Of a stretch of DNA of 64,000 bases, positions 34,188 to 44,825 are shown one piece after another. Origin of the DNA: Trichoplusia ni (lineage: Eukaryota; Arthropoda; Insecta; Lepidoptera; Noctuidae); NCBI RefSeq assembly GCF_003590095.1, contig NC_039480.1:5061328-5125327 (forward strand), read 5' to 3'. The translations under genes and the position numbers were made by a program. The notes below the pieces were generated by a model. That model worked only from the letters and a program-made list of their open reading frames with translations. It searched no databases and was not told the origin of the DNA. Numbering within the stretch: position 1 is the stretch's first letter; each line of letters begins with the position of its first letter.

Positions 34188-37100
34188 CTGGGGAAGTGGA
34201 AGTTATGTTGATTTATTCAAACCTGTACGAAGTATTACGTGTCTAAAGGTGAAAAGTTGGTTTGATGGTTTGAACGCGTTAATCGCCAGAACTACGGGTC
34301 CAACATTCATTTCACAGTCACTCCTTATAAAACACTAGCACTTTGCTGCATCTGGTTAGACTGGAAGCCGACCCTTACATACTTGGGAAAAGGCAAGTCT
34401 GATAATGATAATTTTAAAGCTTCTATAGTCTCAACAATAAGGTTCTAGAGAAAAAGACCGCATTTCCACACGTCAATTAAGTTGCATTCGGACTGCACAT
34501 TTGGTTTGCTATTTTATTGCAGTCGTGCTACTTGAATACAATCTGACTGCACGGATAGCGTTTAGTGATCGCGATAGTGGTTGTTTCGCGGGCTCGATCC
34601 CCGAATAGGACAAGCTTGTGTGAACCACTAATGCTTGTTCTAAATCTGGGTGTTTTGTACACGTGAGTTGAATGTTTGTAAAAGCCCCCCGCGACACAAG
34701 GATTAAACTCCTTACTGCGAGAGTCGTTTCTATTAAAGTAAAAGAAAAACAAGAATTTGCGGTTGGATCGCAGTTCAAATGCGGCCTGTCTTTAGCCTAA
34801 CTCCGCTGAACATCCAAAGCCTTCATCCTGGTTCAAAGTAATTAATAGACTTTTCATATAAAACCTCATTATTCAGCTCACCTGACAGGTATCCCTGCCA
34901 CCGCGTAGCTCTCCAGCGCACATTTGTGTCGGCTGAAAACCGCTAAAGTGTCTATTTCTGATATTTTTCAGCAAATCGTCGCAGTAGTCGTTCGGGAGTA
35001 GCGATAAGGACACCTTCTGTAGTTCTTTCGAAGTTTTTCGAGTGCCTGCCAATAGAAAAACAGTTTTAGCGTTATGTAATAGAGGAGTGTGGTTATTGGC
35101 AGTCGCTGGTATGGTATATACCGGAGGTCGTGGGTTCGATTTCCACTCAGGATAAATGTTTGTGTGATGAGCACGATCGTTTATTCTGTGTCTTGGTGTA
35201 ATTTATCTATATAATGTATGTATTTAGAAATATATAAGTATGTTTATCAGTTGTCTAGTACTCATAATACAAGCTTTGCTTAGTTTGACACTAGATGGCA
35301 CTTGGCATTGAAGTCGCAGGCACCAGCTACGCCTACTAATATTATAAACACGAGAGCTAGTATGTATGGATGTTTGTTCCTCTTTCACGCAAAACCCACT
35401 GAAGCATTCAGTCGAAACTCGGTACACAGATAGTTTATTAAATAACCTGGGGTCCAAGTCTTTTATTTACAATAGCCGATGAATTAATGGAAAAATTATG
35501 TAAAAGTAAGATTCTCTTCCTTGATTTTAATATTAAAATGTTAAAAAGCGCTCTTCATCCTCTCCTCTAAAAAACTAATTTTGCTGTGCCCGACAGGGTC
35601 CATAATTGTTTCTTTTAATTTTACCTACCAGCTTTGTACACATTATGGAATGCAATAAAGTTATTGATTGATTGAAATTGGATTAAATTGGTTCTATTCG
35701 TATAATTAAATTCGTTAGGGTCGGAACACTCACGGTCAATTCATAGGATTTCTAATTAATGTACCTATTGGCAAAATGCTTAAGAGAATAGCAATAGTTT
35801 CAAAATTTCAATTAGACCCTTCATTCATCGGACATTGTTGGTAGAATTGGGGCCCTGCATTAACACATAATCTAGTTTTATCCCGATGTTATAATCCCCC
35901 TGCATTAACACATAGGATAGTTTTCCCGATTCTATGATCCCGTGATATTATTTTCTATTTATCTACATATATCTACAGGCAAGAGTACTAATAAATAATA
36001 ACTTACGGGTGTCAATGACTCCCCATCCAGTCGCTATGACCTTCTCATGCCCTCCGAAGTCAGGTTGCGTCCAGAGACAGGCGGGGCGCACTGCCGGACG
36101 AAAATCTACATCCGTAGCCAGTTCTAGGAGAGCTATGTCGTTGTATACCATCGGGGGATGGTATTCGGGGTGTCTGTGGATTGTGCGAATTGGGACCTGG
36201 GGATAAAGTTAGAAATATTATGATAACAAGGTAAAATTAAAAAAACTGACGGTAAAAAGTTACAGTCATACAATTTTTAATGGATGGAGCGATTTTTAAC
36301 AAACATTTCTTAAAATATTAGCATGTATGATGTTACTAGCCGCCACTGCCATACATTTCATCATCTTAAGTTAATCTGATGAAGCGATTTTTATCAAATA
36401 TGTCAAAGAAAATTCGCCCATAATTTACCTTTAATACAAAATAAATTAAATTGAAATCGATTACTCCGTTGATCCGGGCGTTATAGTGTCATAAACAGAT
36501 AGACAATTCAAGCTTATAAACGTTGAAATCCAGTTCTCCTCACGATGTTATCTTTTACCGTTTGTCAGTAGTATCAGTCGCTTCTTGAGGTTGATCGATC
36601 GATGAGGAGTTGAAGTCCTCAAGAGACGACTAAGGTGATATCTTAGCCAGACTGGTTGTCAGACTGTCAAGCCTCTGACTACCCGTAACGACTATCAAAG
36701 ATGTGCAAATAACAGCCGGCTGTCACAGCAAATAAAACTCGGAGAAACTCCTTATGACATAGATGGTCACCCATCCACAAACCGACCGTATAATGTGGAC
36801 CTTAACCTGTGATCTATCAACTTGTGCAGTTGTAGCTTAGACATGGGCTTCGTAAGAATAAATTAAGACTGATTACCTATTTATTATCTCATAAATTACT
36901 CTTATTATATTCTAAAACGTTAAAAATGTTATTAATTTAGTTTTTAAATTATTTAATTAAAGAAAAACTTACGTCAACAGGATTAGCGCCATCCTTCACT
37001 GAGTTATCAATATTCTGATCTCCGAGTCGTACGATAACCGGCTCTGGGTTCTGTGCATTAGGGTCTCTTATGCAATGACCAGCTGTTACCACAAAACGAG

Positions 37101-40100
37101 GGCTGATAAGACTTCCTCCACAGCTAAACTTGTAGGTGCCGTCGAAATCTGCCCAGCCAATGGCCGCCTGGAAAAAGAAAAAGAAATTTCTATTACTGAA
37201 CGCAGTTGTTCCCACGTTTTTATACACTCACTTTCTTGTTTGTTTGTCGTTCCGGTTGGATTTTTGTAACTCAATTTTGAGGCACTTCCCGATAAGCTAG
37301 CAGGATGAAATTTTCAGGGTAGCTTCAAACCCGATGACAATGCAATTTAGAACTATTAAAAACGGCTGGACCGATTTTATTAAAATTTGGGTTTTTCGAT
37401 TTCTAATGCTATTAAAACTTTCGCTATTAAAAATTATGACAGTCATAGCTTAAAATAAAAAGTTTTCCAGGCACTTTTTCAAAACGTTACATTATTGACT
37501 GTAATTGCACGGTTCCAAAATTACAGTGTTTTGGAGAAGGACCGGCGAGAAACTCCACAGTTGCCGTTTTCGCTGTCCCAGCACACGTTGTTTGCCATGT
37601 AAAATTTAGGCGGTAATTGGGGGGGGATTGGGGCGCTCTAGGCTACATAATTATCCCAGTTTCCCCACGGAAACGGGAACCACCGCGCGCTGTAAACTGA
37701 AGTCCACGCGGACAGAGTCGCGGGCAACAGCCACTATTATAAAAACACGTACCATATGCGGAAATTCCCCGGTATTGGCATTCTGACCTCCGACAATCAG
37801 TTTGATGCCCGTGTAGTCACACTTAGCTGACGATATGGACAGTGTCTGCGGGTTCGGCAACAGCGGGATGTAGTCCACTTTCTGAGTCACTGCGCTACTG
37901 TACTCCTCGCATTCTAAAAAACAGAATAATTTATTAATAAGATATTGGACAAAAAATATCTTAAGTCCGTTAGACAGATTTAAAAAAAATAGTAGATATG
38001 TATTTTTCTTTTATCTCTTAAACAAAACCTGAAGGGACAGTGAAATAAAATCTCGTATGACGTCAGTTACAAGTACGTTTTTTACTGGCAAGTGACGTTA
38101 CTTGTCTCCACCCCTATACATTGACTGCATGGATAGCGGATAAGGAACGCCACGCGTCGCGGGTTCAATCTTCGTGTAATACAAGCATTTGTGTGATCCA
38201 CGAATGCTTGTCCTGAGTCTGGGTGTCTTTGTTACATCATAACTTCGGATTGAATGAACCTTTATAATTATGAATGTTTGGCTTGGCAAACTCAACCACA
38301 CGGCTAGCCGTGCATTCTAGTACAAAGCCCCAGATAACCTAGTGCTTTTTGAAGACGGTTGACTATAAATGACTTCAATTCTAAAGATGCTACTCACTTC
38401 TCTCGCTGACTCTCCTGTTATCCGGTGAACTGCTCCAGACCGGACGAGTACTGAAAAAGTTAGTTAAATTTAATTACTATTTATACAAATTTTTAACCAG
38501 GTATCTACCAGACAACCTTTGGGTCAAATGGAATGACAGTTTTAATAGGAACAACAGTACAAAACGAAGCAATTAAGACTAGTAAAAAGAACTATGGCTA
38601 TTTATAAACAATATACGAATACGTATGGAAATAATTCCTCTTTATTTATCAAATAATCTATGGTACTATATAAAGCTGAAGAGTTTGTTTGTTTGTTTAA
38701 ACGCGCTTATTTAAGGAACTACTGGTTCGAATTGAAAAATTCTTTTTGTGTTTTATAGACCATTTATCAAGAAAGTTTTTAGGATATAATCATCACGCTG
38801 CGACTAATAGCAGCGAAGCTACAATAGAAATTGTGGAAAAAACAGGGCAGGTATAAATCATGACTTATATCATCTAACCACGCGGACGAAGTCGCGGGCA
38901 ACAGCTAGTAAATAATATACGAATACATATAGAAATAATACCTCTTAATTTATTGAAATAATATTTGATAGTCTCGATCTAATTGATAATCGCTCATGAT
39001 ATCCGTTACTGAGCTATGATGCGTGGAGTGATGATATCTGTCTACACAGACACGTCAAACTTATGACACCATTATTTTTACGAGGGGGGCTTAAAAAGTA
39101 TTTCTTGACACAAAAGACTACAAATGCAGAAGCAGAGTGGGGTACCAAGATAAACTTATTACGCTCAACGTGATGTTTCGATGCCCACGTAGGACAGGCA
39201 TTTACTTACAATTTTTGTACATTGAAAATATACAATGGCGGACTTAATGCCTGAGGCATTCTCCACGAGTCAACCAAAGGGCGATGCTGAGATAACAAGA
39301 GGTAAGTGTACTTATAAACAAATCATAAACGTAGCCTTACATACTATCCTAATTATACATACAAACTGTGAATTATATAAAAGTACTTATTTACATAAGG
39401 AAAATAATTTTAATATATATTCATGTGATCCATGGCTGTTATTCCTACATCTCTGACAGTCGTTACAGGTAGTCAGAAGCTTGAAAAAGTCTGACAGCCA
39501 GTCTAACCAAGGGGTGTCGTGTTGCCCAGGTGGGTTAAGGAGGTCAGATAGGCAGTCGCTCCTTGTAAAATACTGGTACTTAGCTGAAACCAGTTGGACT
39601 GGTAGCCGACCCCAACATAGTTGGGAAAAGGCTAGGCCAATGATGTGATCCACGAATTTATCGCGTAAGACAAGCATTTGTGTGATCCACTGATCCATGA
39701 ATGCTTGTCCTGAGTCTGGGTTTATCTTTGGCTTTTCAATTTAATAATTACTTACTCTCTATCCTTAGTATTGACTGTCTGTAGTATATTGGTGCCATCT
39801 CGACAACACACGAGTGCCGAACCGAAAGCTGTGTAGCTGCAGAATGTTGGGCGAATACCGTTCAATCTGGAAATATATTTTATAATTATGAATACTTGCA
39901 TCTTGACTACCAATAATAGAGTATTTGGCAAAAAAATTGATTAAGTAGTCAGTAAGACAGATTTTCTAAAAAATAATTGTGTATATTTTCTTTTATCTCG
40001 CAAACAAAAAATAGGTACTAGATAGAGAGGCACAGTGAAACAAAATCTCGTGTGACGTCACTTACCAGTACGCTTTTTGCTAGCAAGTGATGTAACTAGC

Positions 40101-40704
40101 TCCCACTACCATACATTTCATCATATTAAGTGATTTGTTTTTTTGAAATCTGTCTACATTTATACTTACATACTTATTTTAATATCGAAATATTTGTAAA
40201 AGTCCAGGGGAGGTTTAAACGGTGATAAAATTAGGAAAAGTTGCAAAAAAAGCAATGTGTTTTTGTCTGCATTGTTATCATTGACTATACATAGGCGGTA
40301 CGTAGTTCGCCGGGACAGCTAGTATCCCTACTAATATTATTAATGCGAAAGTAGCTCTGTCTGTCTGTCTGTTTGTTACGCTTTACGTCTAATCCACTGA
40401 ACTGATTTTAATGAAATTTGGTACAGAGATAGAGTTGACCTCGAGAAAGAACATAGGATAGTTTTTATCCCGGACTTTTGAAGAGTTCTTATAACCGATA
40501 TCGAAGCGGGCGAAGCCGCGGGCGAAAAGCTAGTATTTAATAATTTCCCGTGTAATTATATGGTAAGTGAAGAACAAACGGGGCATAGTATACGTAACAT
40601 TGTCTAAATAACTTACTGGAAATCAGTTTTGGCTGATTGACACTTGTTTGCCTGCGTGCATATTCCTGCTGTGCCCGCATACTGATCTACGCAAGATTCC
40701 CCTT
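34014..40704 (-). CDS. Clip-domain trypsin-like serine protease (snake-like), 5' end missing
   Basis: Secreted zymogen of the arthropod clip-protease class, which works in haemolymph or perivitelline cascades (melanisation, Toll activation). Exons on the - strand: 40704-40617, 39866-39756, 38450-38398, 37913-37753, 37167-36973, 36196-36007, 35045-34882, 34187-34014; all phases match, giving about 378 residues. Order: clip domain with six Cys (ESC, GIC, NKC, TFC, VCC), a linker, then KLIVGGQNANTGEFPHM, the mature start. The catalytic residues are His in TAGHC, Asp in YNDIALLEL and Ser in GDSGSP. Asp six before the Ser predicts trypsin-like specificity. Activation would be after Leu, not Arg. 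CDYTGIK holds the Cys expected to tether the light chain. No signal peptide is seen; its exon lies upstream. The name snake-like rests on recalled family resemblance. Confidence 0.93.
34535..34735 (+). mobile_element. SINE family C, in protease intron
   Basis: tgcacggatagcg head, gcgggctcgatccccg B box, then ttgttctaaatctgggtgtt, the gtgagttgaatgtttgtaaa block and the cacaaggattaaactcctta tail. Confidence 0.75.
34882..35045 (-). CDS. Protease exon: specificity pocket
   Basis: It encodes SKELQKVSLSLLPNDYCDDL and then QMCAGELRGGRDTCQ. The Asp in RDTCQ is the residue-189 equivalent, predicting cleavage after Arg or Lys. The donor is GTGAGC. Confidence 0.95.
35087..35300 (+). mobile_element. SINE family A, in protease intron
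   Basis: gtcgtgggttcgatttccac, gatgagcacgatcgtttatt, tatgtatttagaaatatata and the ctagatggc tail. The copy is inserted on the strand opposite to transcription. Confidence 0.8.
35330..35965. other. Protease intron filled with repeat fragments
   Basis: A Helitron-like 5' end at 35336-35440 (tactaatattataaacacga) is followed by pieces of the gatgaattaatgg element around 35448-35505 and 35665-35850, seen in both orientations. The gene resumes at 36007. Confidence 0.5.
36007..36196 (-). CDS. Protease exon: catalytic Asp
   Basis: It encodes VPIRTIHRHPEYHPPMVYND followed by IALLEL, with the catalytic Asp in NDIALL. It continues through RPACLWTQ and ATGWG, both standard chymotrypsin-fold landmarks. 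Confidence 0.96.
36520..36862 (-). mobile_element. LINE-tail and diverged SINE B in protease intron
   Basis: caccgtttgtcagtggt-like and tcctcacgatgtta motifs (36520-36600) match the LINE 3' tails. From about 36645 to 36862, agactggttgtcagactgtc and cctgtgatctatcaacttgt match SINE B in - orientation. Confidence 0.55.
36973..37167 (-). CDS. Protease exon: catalytic His
   Basis: It encodes AAIGWADFDGTYKFSCGGSL and then RFVVTAGHC, with the catalytic His and its neighbouring Cys pair. It continues to RLGDQNIDNSVKDG. Confidence 0.96.
37630..37737 (+). mobile_element. Helitron-like 3' end abutting a protease splice site
   Basis: ccacgcggacagagtcgcgg followed by gcaacagccacta is the family 3' terminus with a decayed CTAG. 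It ends about 15 bases inside the intron, counted from the donor of the protease exon at 37753. Confidence 0.6.
37753..37913 (-). CDS. Protease exon: linker end and activation site
   Basis: It encodes CEEYSSAVTQKVDYIPLLPN, then SAKCDYTGIKLIVGGQ. IVGG is the canonical new N terminus after activation and the preceding residue is Leu. It ends in phase 0 after FPHM. Confidence 0.95.
37920..38110 (-). mobile_element. MITE related to the TA-flanked family
   Basis: It shares ttttcttttatctc, aaaatctcgtatgacgtcag and tacttgtctcc-type blocks with 39905-40110 and, more distantly, with 43108-43420. It carries the CRE octamer TGACGTCA at 38058-38065. Confidence 0.55.
38126..38262 (+). mobile_element. SINE family C, in protease intron
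   Basis: tgcatggatagcggataagg head, gtcgcgggttcaatcttcgt box, and aatgcttgtcctgagtctgg body. Confidence 0.7.
38398..38450 (-). CDS. Protease exon: linker
   Basis: A 53-base exon encoding TRPVWSSSPDNRRVSER, a Ser/Arg-rich linker. It is too short to stand out as an open frame, but both splice sites (tttttcag and GTGAGT) and both phases fit the neighbours. Confidence 0.88.
38657..38908 (+). mobile_element. Helitron-like element, ctgaagag subfamily
   Basis: It begins tc after an a and ends gggcaacagctag before a t, as Helitrons do. The internal block tataaagctgaagagtttg is shared with 56649-56890 and 57998-58254. Confidence 0.75.
39440..39722 (+). mobile_element. SINE B (5'-truncated) followed by SINE C fragment
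   Basis: ctgacagtcgttacaggtag, gaggtcagataggcagtcgc and ccccaacatagttgggaaaa identify SINE B to about 39645. Then aagcatttgtgtgatccact and aatgcttgtcctgagtctgg identify a SINE C piece. Confidence 0.75.
39756..39866 (-). CDS. Protease exon: second half of clip domain
   Basis: It encodes LNGIRPTFCSYTAFGSALVC and the adjacent second Cys, completing the clip with the typical Cys5-Cys6 pair. It then enters the linker (NILQTVNTKDR). Confidence 0.94.
39905..40110 (-). mobile_element. MITE related to the TA-flanked family
   Basis: It has ttttctttttatctcgcaaac-like and aaaatctcgtgtgacgtcac blocks parallel to 37920-38110, with TGACGTCA at 40053-40060. Confidence 0.55.
40325..40533 (+). mobile_element. 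Helitron-like element, complete
   Basis: It starts tccctactaatatta after an a and ends gccgcgggcgaaaagctag before a t. This is the A/T insertion rule and TC...CTRR termini of Helitrons, with a GC-rich hairpin near the 3' end. It is 209 bases long with no coding capacity. It sits directly behind another Helitron-like terminus (acagctag at 40315-40322). A close copy is at 54531-54753. Confidence 0.85.
40617..40704 (-). CDS. Protease exon: first half of clip domain
   Basis: Acceptor gtttacag and donor GTAAGT on the - strand. It encodes GESCVDQYAGTAGICTQANK and onward to TDF, with Cys 1-3 of the clip. It starts in phase 1, needing one base from an upstream exon; a G would give Glu. Confidence 0.92.
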
Positions 40705-41039
40705 CTGTAAACACAATAAAAAAAGTATTAATAAAATTGTTTCCATGATACTTAATAATTAACTTATGCATGATCGTGTGACGTGCGCGTTTAAGTATTC
40801 CACGATAACTTGAAGTGCATTTAGAACGGTATCCTCAAGCGTACGTTTCGGTGTCCTATGACTAGTTTCGGACCAGACCGTCCTTATTCATGAGTTGGTC
40901 GAATAAGTCGAACTGAACGACCGTCAGTGGTGAGTGGGTCCGAAACTAGTCGGGCGATTGCGAAGAATTAAATACGCGATGAGCAAAATGTGCAGATGAG
41001 CATGTACTTAATGGTCGATAAACCATTGAAAATACATAA

Positions 41040-41185
41040 TTACATCCCGATTCAGAACAAATGATCGTGCTTAACTCACAAACATTTGCTTTGGGTGGGA
41101 ATCGAACCCACGACTGCCGGGTTATAGTTATAGCAGTCTGGATCACTAACCACGAGATTAACAGATCAACAGGCCAGACAGTTGC
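41040..41185 (-). mobile_element. SINE family A, 3'-truncated
   Basis: gtgggaatcgaacccacgac is the tRNA-like B-box region in inverse orientation and tggatcactaaccacgagat the A-box region. The gatggcgttg tail is missing. Confidence 0.7.
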
Positions 41186-41250
41186 ACATGATAAATAACA
41201 ATTCTTGTACCTAGGTATATTTACTTTACATATATTTTAATATATTTATA

Positions 41251-41420
41251 CTAGCTGTTGCCCGCGACTTCGTCCTCGTGGTTAGAAGAAATTGCGACTA
41301 TAACTTGAGATTTAAACTATCCTATCTCTCAAGTTGGATCGAACTGCACATGGTGTGCGAATTTTATTATAATCGGTTAAGTGGTTTAGGAGTCCATTGA
41401 GGACAAACATTGTGACACGA
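41251..41420 (-). mobile_element. Helitron-like 3' part
   Basis: ctagctgttgcccgcgactt at 41251 is the inverted 3' terminus. The copy fades after about 170 bases. Confidence 0.65.
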
Positions 41421-41624
41421 GATTTATGTATATTACGATTCTGTATATTTCTGATTACTTCACAAATGCTAAGAATTCTATGACTAATTGTTTATATTCT
41501 TTGGATTCTTAACGGATATATCGTGACGGCCTTGGCCTATGTATGAGGTGCAGGGTCGATCCCAACGCAGGTTAAGTACCAATGTGACTTTCCAATGTTA
41601 TATGTACTTTTTTAATTATTCTAA

Positions 41625-41765
41625 GACACCACTGACAAACGGTGAAGGACAACATCGTGAGGAAACCTGGATTACAAATATTGGAATCTGAAATCGCCCG
41701 CAGTGAGCTAGCGGGGTGATCTATGCTCAAACCTTCTCTATAGGGGAAGAGGCCTGTGCCCAGCA
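41625..41765 (+). mobile_element. LINE 3' tail
   Basis: caccactgacaaacggtgaa, ggacaacatcgtgaggaaac and gaggcctgtgcccagcagtg are the hallmark 3' UTR blocks of a lepidopteran non-LTR element. The end is a short tata microsatellite. Confidence 0.65.
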
Positions 41766-41809
41766 GTGGGACGTATATATATATAAGATGCTTTTATATG
41801 TTTTGCGTA

Positions 41810-41915
41810 ATCCGGAGATCGTGAGTTCGATCTTCCGGGCAAGCATCAGGTTGATCCACAAATGCTTGTCCTGAGTTGGGTGTCTTTGTGCATGTGAATT
41901 GTATGTTTGTGAATC
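41810..41915 (+). mobile_element. SINE family C fragment
   Basis: gatcgtgagttcgatcttcc, aatgcttgtcctgagttggg and ctttgtgcatgtgaattgta. Confidence 0.6.
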
Positions 41916-41929
41916 CAACTGCGAATATC

Positions 41930-42260
41930 GTCTTATGTTGGGGTCGGCCTCCAGTCTAACCGGATGTAATTAAGTAGGCACCACTGTTTTATAAGGAGCG
42001 ACTGCCTATCTGACCTCCTCAACCCAGTTACCTGGGCACCACCATACCCCTTAATCACACTGTTTGTCAGACTTCCAAGCTTCTGACTATCCGTAACCAC
42101 TGTCAAAGATGTATGAATAACAGCCTACAATTTAACGTGCCTTCCGAAACACGGAGTAACTCGTTTTGACAAAGGTCACCCATAAACAGAGCTACCGTGT
42201 CAAAGGTAACTTAACCTGTGATCGATCAACTTGAGCAGTTATAGCTTAGCCACGAGCTCC
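41930..42260 (-). mobile_element. SINE family B, near full length
   Basis: Inverse orientation: gttggggtcggcctccagtc, gactgcctatctgacctcct, ttaacgtgccttccgaaaca, and gcttagccacgagctcc at the 5' head. The (gat)n tail has been lost. Confidence 0.8.
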
Positions 42261-42586
42261 TAAACTGACACACGACGTTATTCAAAGTTTTATAACACCT
42301 CAATCCGACGCAATTGGAATGTATAAGGCAACAAAATCAGGTAAATACCCCTAAAGAATGACGAACACAAATAAATATGCAAATATTAAATAATGACGTG
42401 TCTGTATATTCATCTTTAATACCGGTCACGTGCAAGTCGGACTCGCGGTTATGAAGGTTCCGTGCAAATAGGCTAAAAAAAACAAATCTTAAATAAAAAA
42501 GGGAAAGGAAGGAACATTGGTGGGTTTCAGTAAGTAAGCATCTGATAATCATATCTACAATTTCAAGTTTTTTTTATCATTCACCC

Positions 42587-42809
42587 AACGCCATCTAGTC
42601 TCAAACTAAGCAAAGCTTGTATTATGAGTACTAGACAACTGATAAACATACTTATATATTTCTAAATACATACATAATATAGATAAATTACACCCAGACA
42701 CATAACAAATGATCGTGCTCATCACACAAACATTTGTCCTCGGTGGGAATAGAACTCACGACCTCCGGTACAGCAGTCAGGGTCACTAACCACTAGACCA
42801 ACAGTGCAG
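42587..42809 (-). mobile_element. SINE family A, near full length
   Basis: Inverse orientation, from caacgccatctagtctcaaa to gtcactaaccactagaccaa. It retains the B-box region ggtgggaatagaactcacga. Confidence 0.85.
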
Positions 42810-43107
42810 TCAAAAACTCAAGTTTTAAGACAGGAAAATATATTTTATGAATCAGAGGAAAACAAATACAAAGGGTTTCATTTATTCTTAGAAGATAATG
42901 AAGGGGAATCACCAAAATACGTTCTGTTATAACCTAATAAAGTCGTAAACGATGATAGCAAGATACCAGGATTCTAATTCTGCTATTTACAATCGCCGAT
43001 GTATGAAAGGAAATTGGATTAAATTGTACACTATTCGTATTATATTCAGCATTTTGCCAACAAACTAATTTGAAATACAGTGCGGGGCGGAACTCTCATC
43101 GACAATA

Positions 43108-43420
43108 GGGATGCTGACATTTTTTTTTTGCAGTGTCCTTCTTGTAGATTTTTGTATAATAATGGATACGTATTTTTTAATTTGTCCCGCAAACATAAAT
43201 TGACCATATTACAGTGAATGAAACTTACGCGTGACGTCACGATTGAGTACAAATTTTACTCTATTGTTACGTCGCGAGCCCCCTCTCCTAAACTTTAAAG
43301 CAGTTAATCTTTGTCAATTCTAGTTTTTCTGAAAAAGGAAAAAATACGTGTCTCATACTTTTCAATTATCTAACTGACGGACTCATGATTTTTTTTCTTT
43401 TTATACCCAGTCATCATTTC
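43108..43420 (+). mobile_element. TA-flanked MITE, copy 1
   Basis: It starts gggatgctgac after ta (43106-43107) and ends gtcatcatttc before ta (43421-43422). The 313 bases are alignable, inverted, with 44020-44330. It carries TGACGTCA at 43232-43239. A TA target and short termini suggest a Tc1/mariner-type MITE. Confidence 0.8.
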
Positions 43421-43439
43421 TATTATAAATAGTGGAATG

Positions 43440-43555
43440 GGATCCCTGGGTTGAGGAGGTCAGATAGGCAGTCGCTCCTTGTAAAACACTGGTACTTAGC
43501 TGCATCCGATTAGACTGGAAGCCGACCTCAACATAATTGGGAAAAGGCTACATTG
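43440..43555 (+). mobile_element. SINE family B, 5'-truncated
   Basis: ctgggttgaggaggtcagat, ggcagtcgctccttgtaaaa, and aacataattgggaaaaggct at the 3' end. Confidence 0.8.
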
Positions 43556-44019
43556 ATTATAATAAATCGAATTTCGTCTCGTCTTTTCGATGACCTTATG
43601 TATCTTGTAGATCCTATATCTCACCTCTTTGCCCGTTGCTTTGCGCCACAAAAAGAATTGTCACGATAATAATTCGCAACATGGCGGCGGATTTGACAGC
43701 TTGTTAATCAATTCGCCATCTTGGTTTTTACTGAGGACAAAAAATTAGGTATTAGTTTATTTTTTAATATTCTATAGGTACTCTATTTGTTGTACAGTCA
43801 ATCAATGGGCGTCTTTGTGCACATTCAAGTCACATACTTCAGTGTTCGTGAAACCCCGCGATACAAGGATAAAAATCCATAGTGCGGGAGTCGTTTAAAA
43901 ATAACAGCTAAAGTTGATAATCATAATCAGATATTCAATACTAATGAGTCCGCTTTAGAACTGCCTTTTTTTCGGTTGTACTAGGCTATCTCCAACTTTG
44001 GTTCACATACTTTTGAATA

Positions 44020-44330
44020 GGGATGATGACGGGTATAAAAAGGAAAAATCTCATTAGTCCCTCAGTTAGATAATTGAAAAGTATGAGACACGTATTTTTT
44101 ACTTTTTCAGAAAAACTAGAATTGACAAAGATTAACTGCTTTTAAGTTTAGGAGAGAGGGCTTGTGACGTAACGATAGAGTAAAATTTATACTCAATGGT
44201 GACGTCACGCGTAAGTTTCATTCACTGTAATTTGGTCAATTTATGTTTGCGTGACAAATAAAAAAATACGTAGTCATTATTATACAAAAAACTAGAAGAC
44301 GGACGTTGCAAAAAAAAATGTCATCATCCC
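44020..44330 (-). mobile_element. TA-flanked MITE, copy 2
   Basis: It starts gggatgatgac after ta and ends gtcatcatccc before ta: perfect 11-bp inverted termini with a TA duplication. It carries TGACGTCA at 44200-44207. It lies inverted to copy 1, with about 600 bases between. Confidence 0.85.
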
Positions 44331-44825
44331 TATTGCTTCGAAGCCCGCAAACTCCGTTCATATGTTTTGAATTTCTAATTTTACCGTTGACTGTGCTTTA
44401 AAATAGTAAAATCGATTGATTTTTATTTCGGCTTCCAGGCTCACTGACAGCTGAACACCAGTATGTAACAGAGCGACTGTCTATCTGACAACACAACACA
44501 TGTTACTGGGTAACACAATATCACATAGTAACGCTTTAGATACCCAGATATAGTTTTAGATTACATTAAGCATTACCGGTATTTTGACATGTTTGAATAT
44601 TAAGAACTGATTTACATGCACATATTTTGCACCCGTATAAAAACTAATTATATGCATATAGTCCGAAAGGTACCTACTTATAAATGCTCCTTTGATTTGG
44701 TAATAAAAAGGTCATTTGGTCATTTTTAGTCGGGCTTGCGACTACACAGGGTAAAGAGAAACAAAATCGATTGACAAGTCAATTTATGGTTATCTAACCT
44801 CAAAATTTGGGTGACTTCAGAAATA

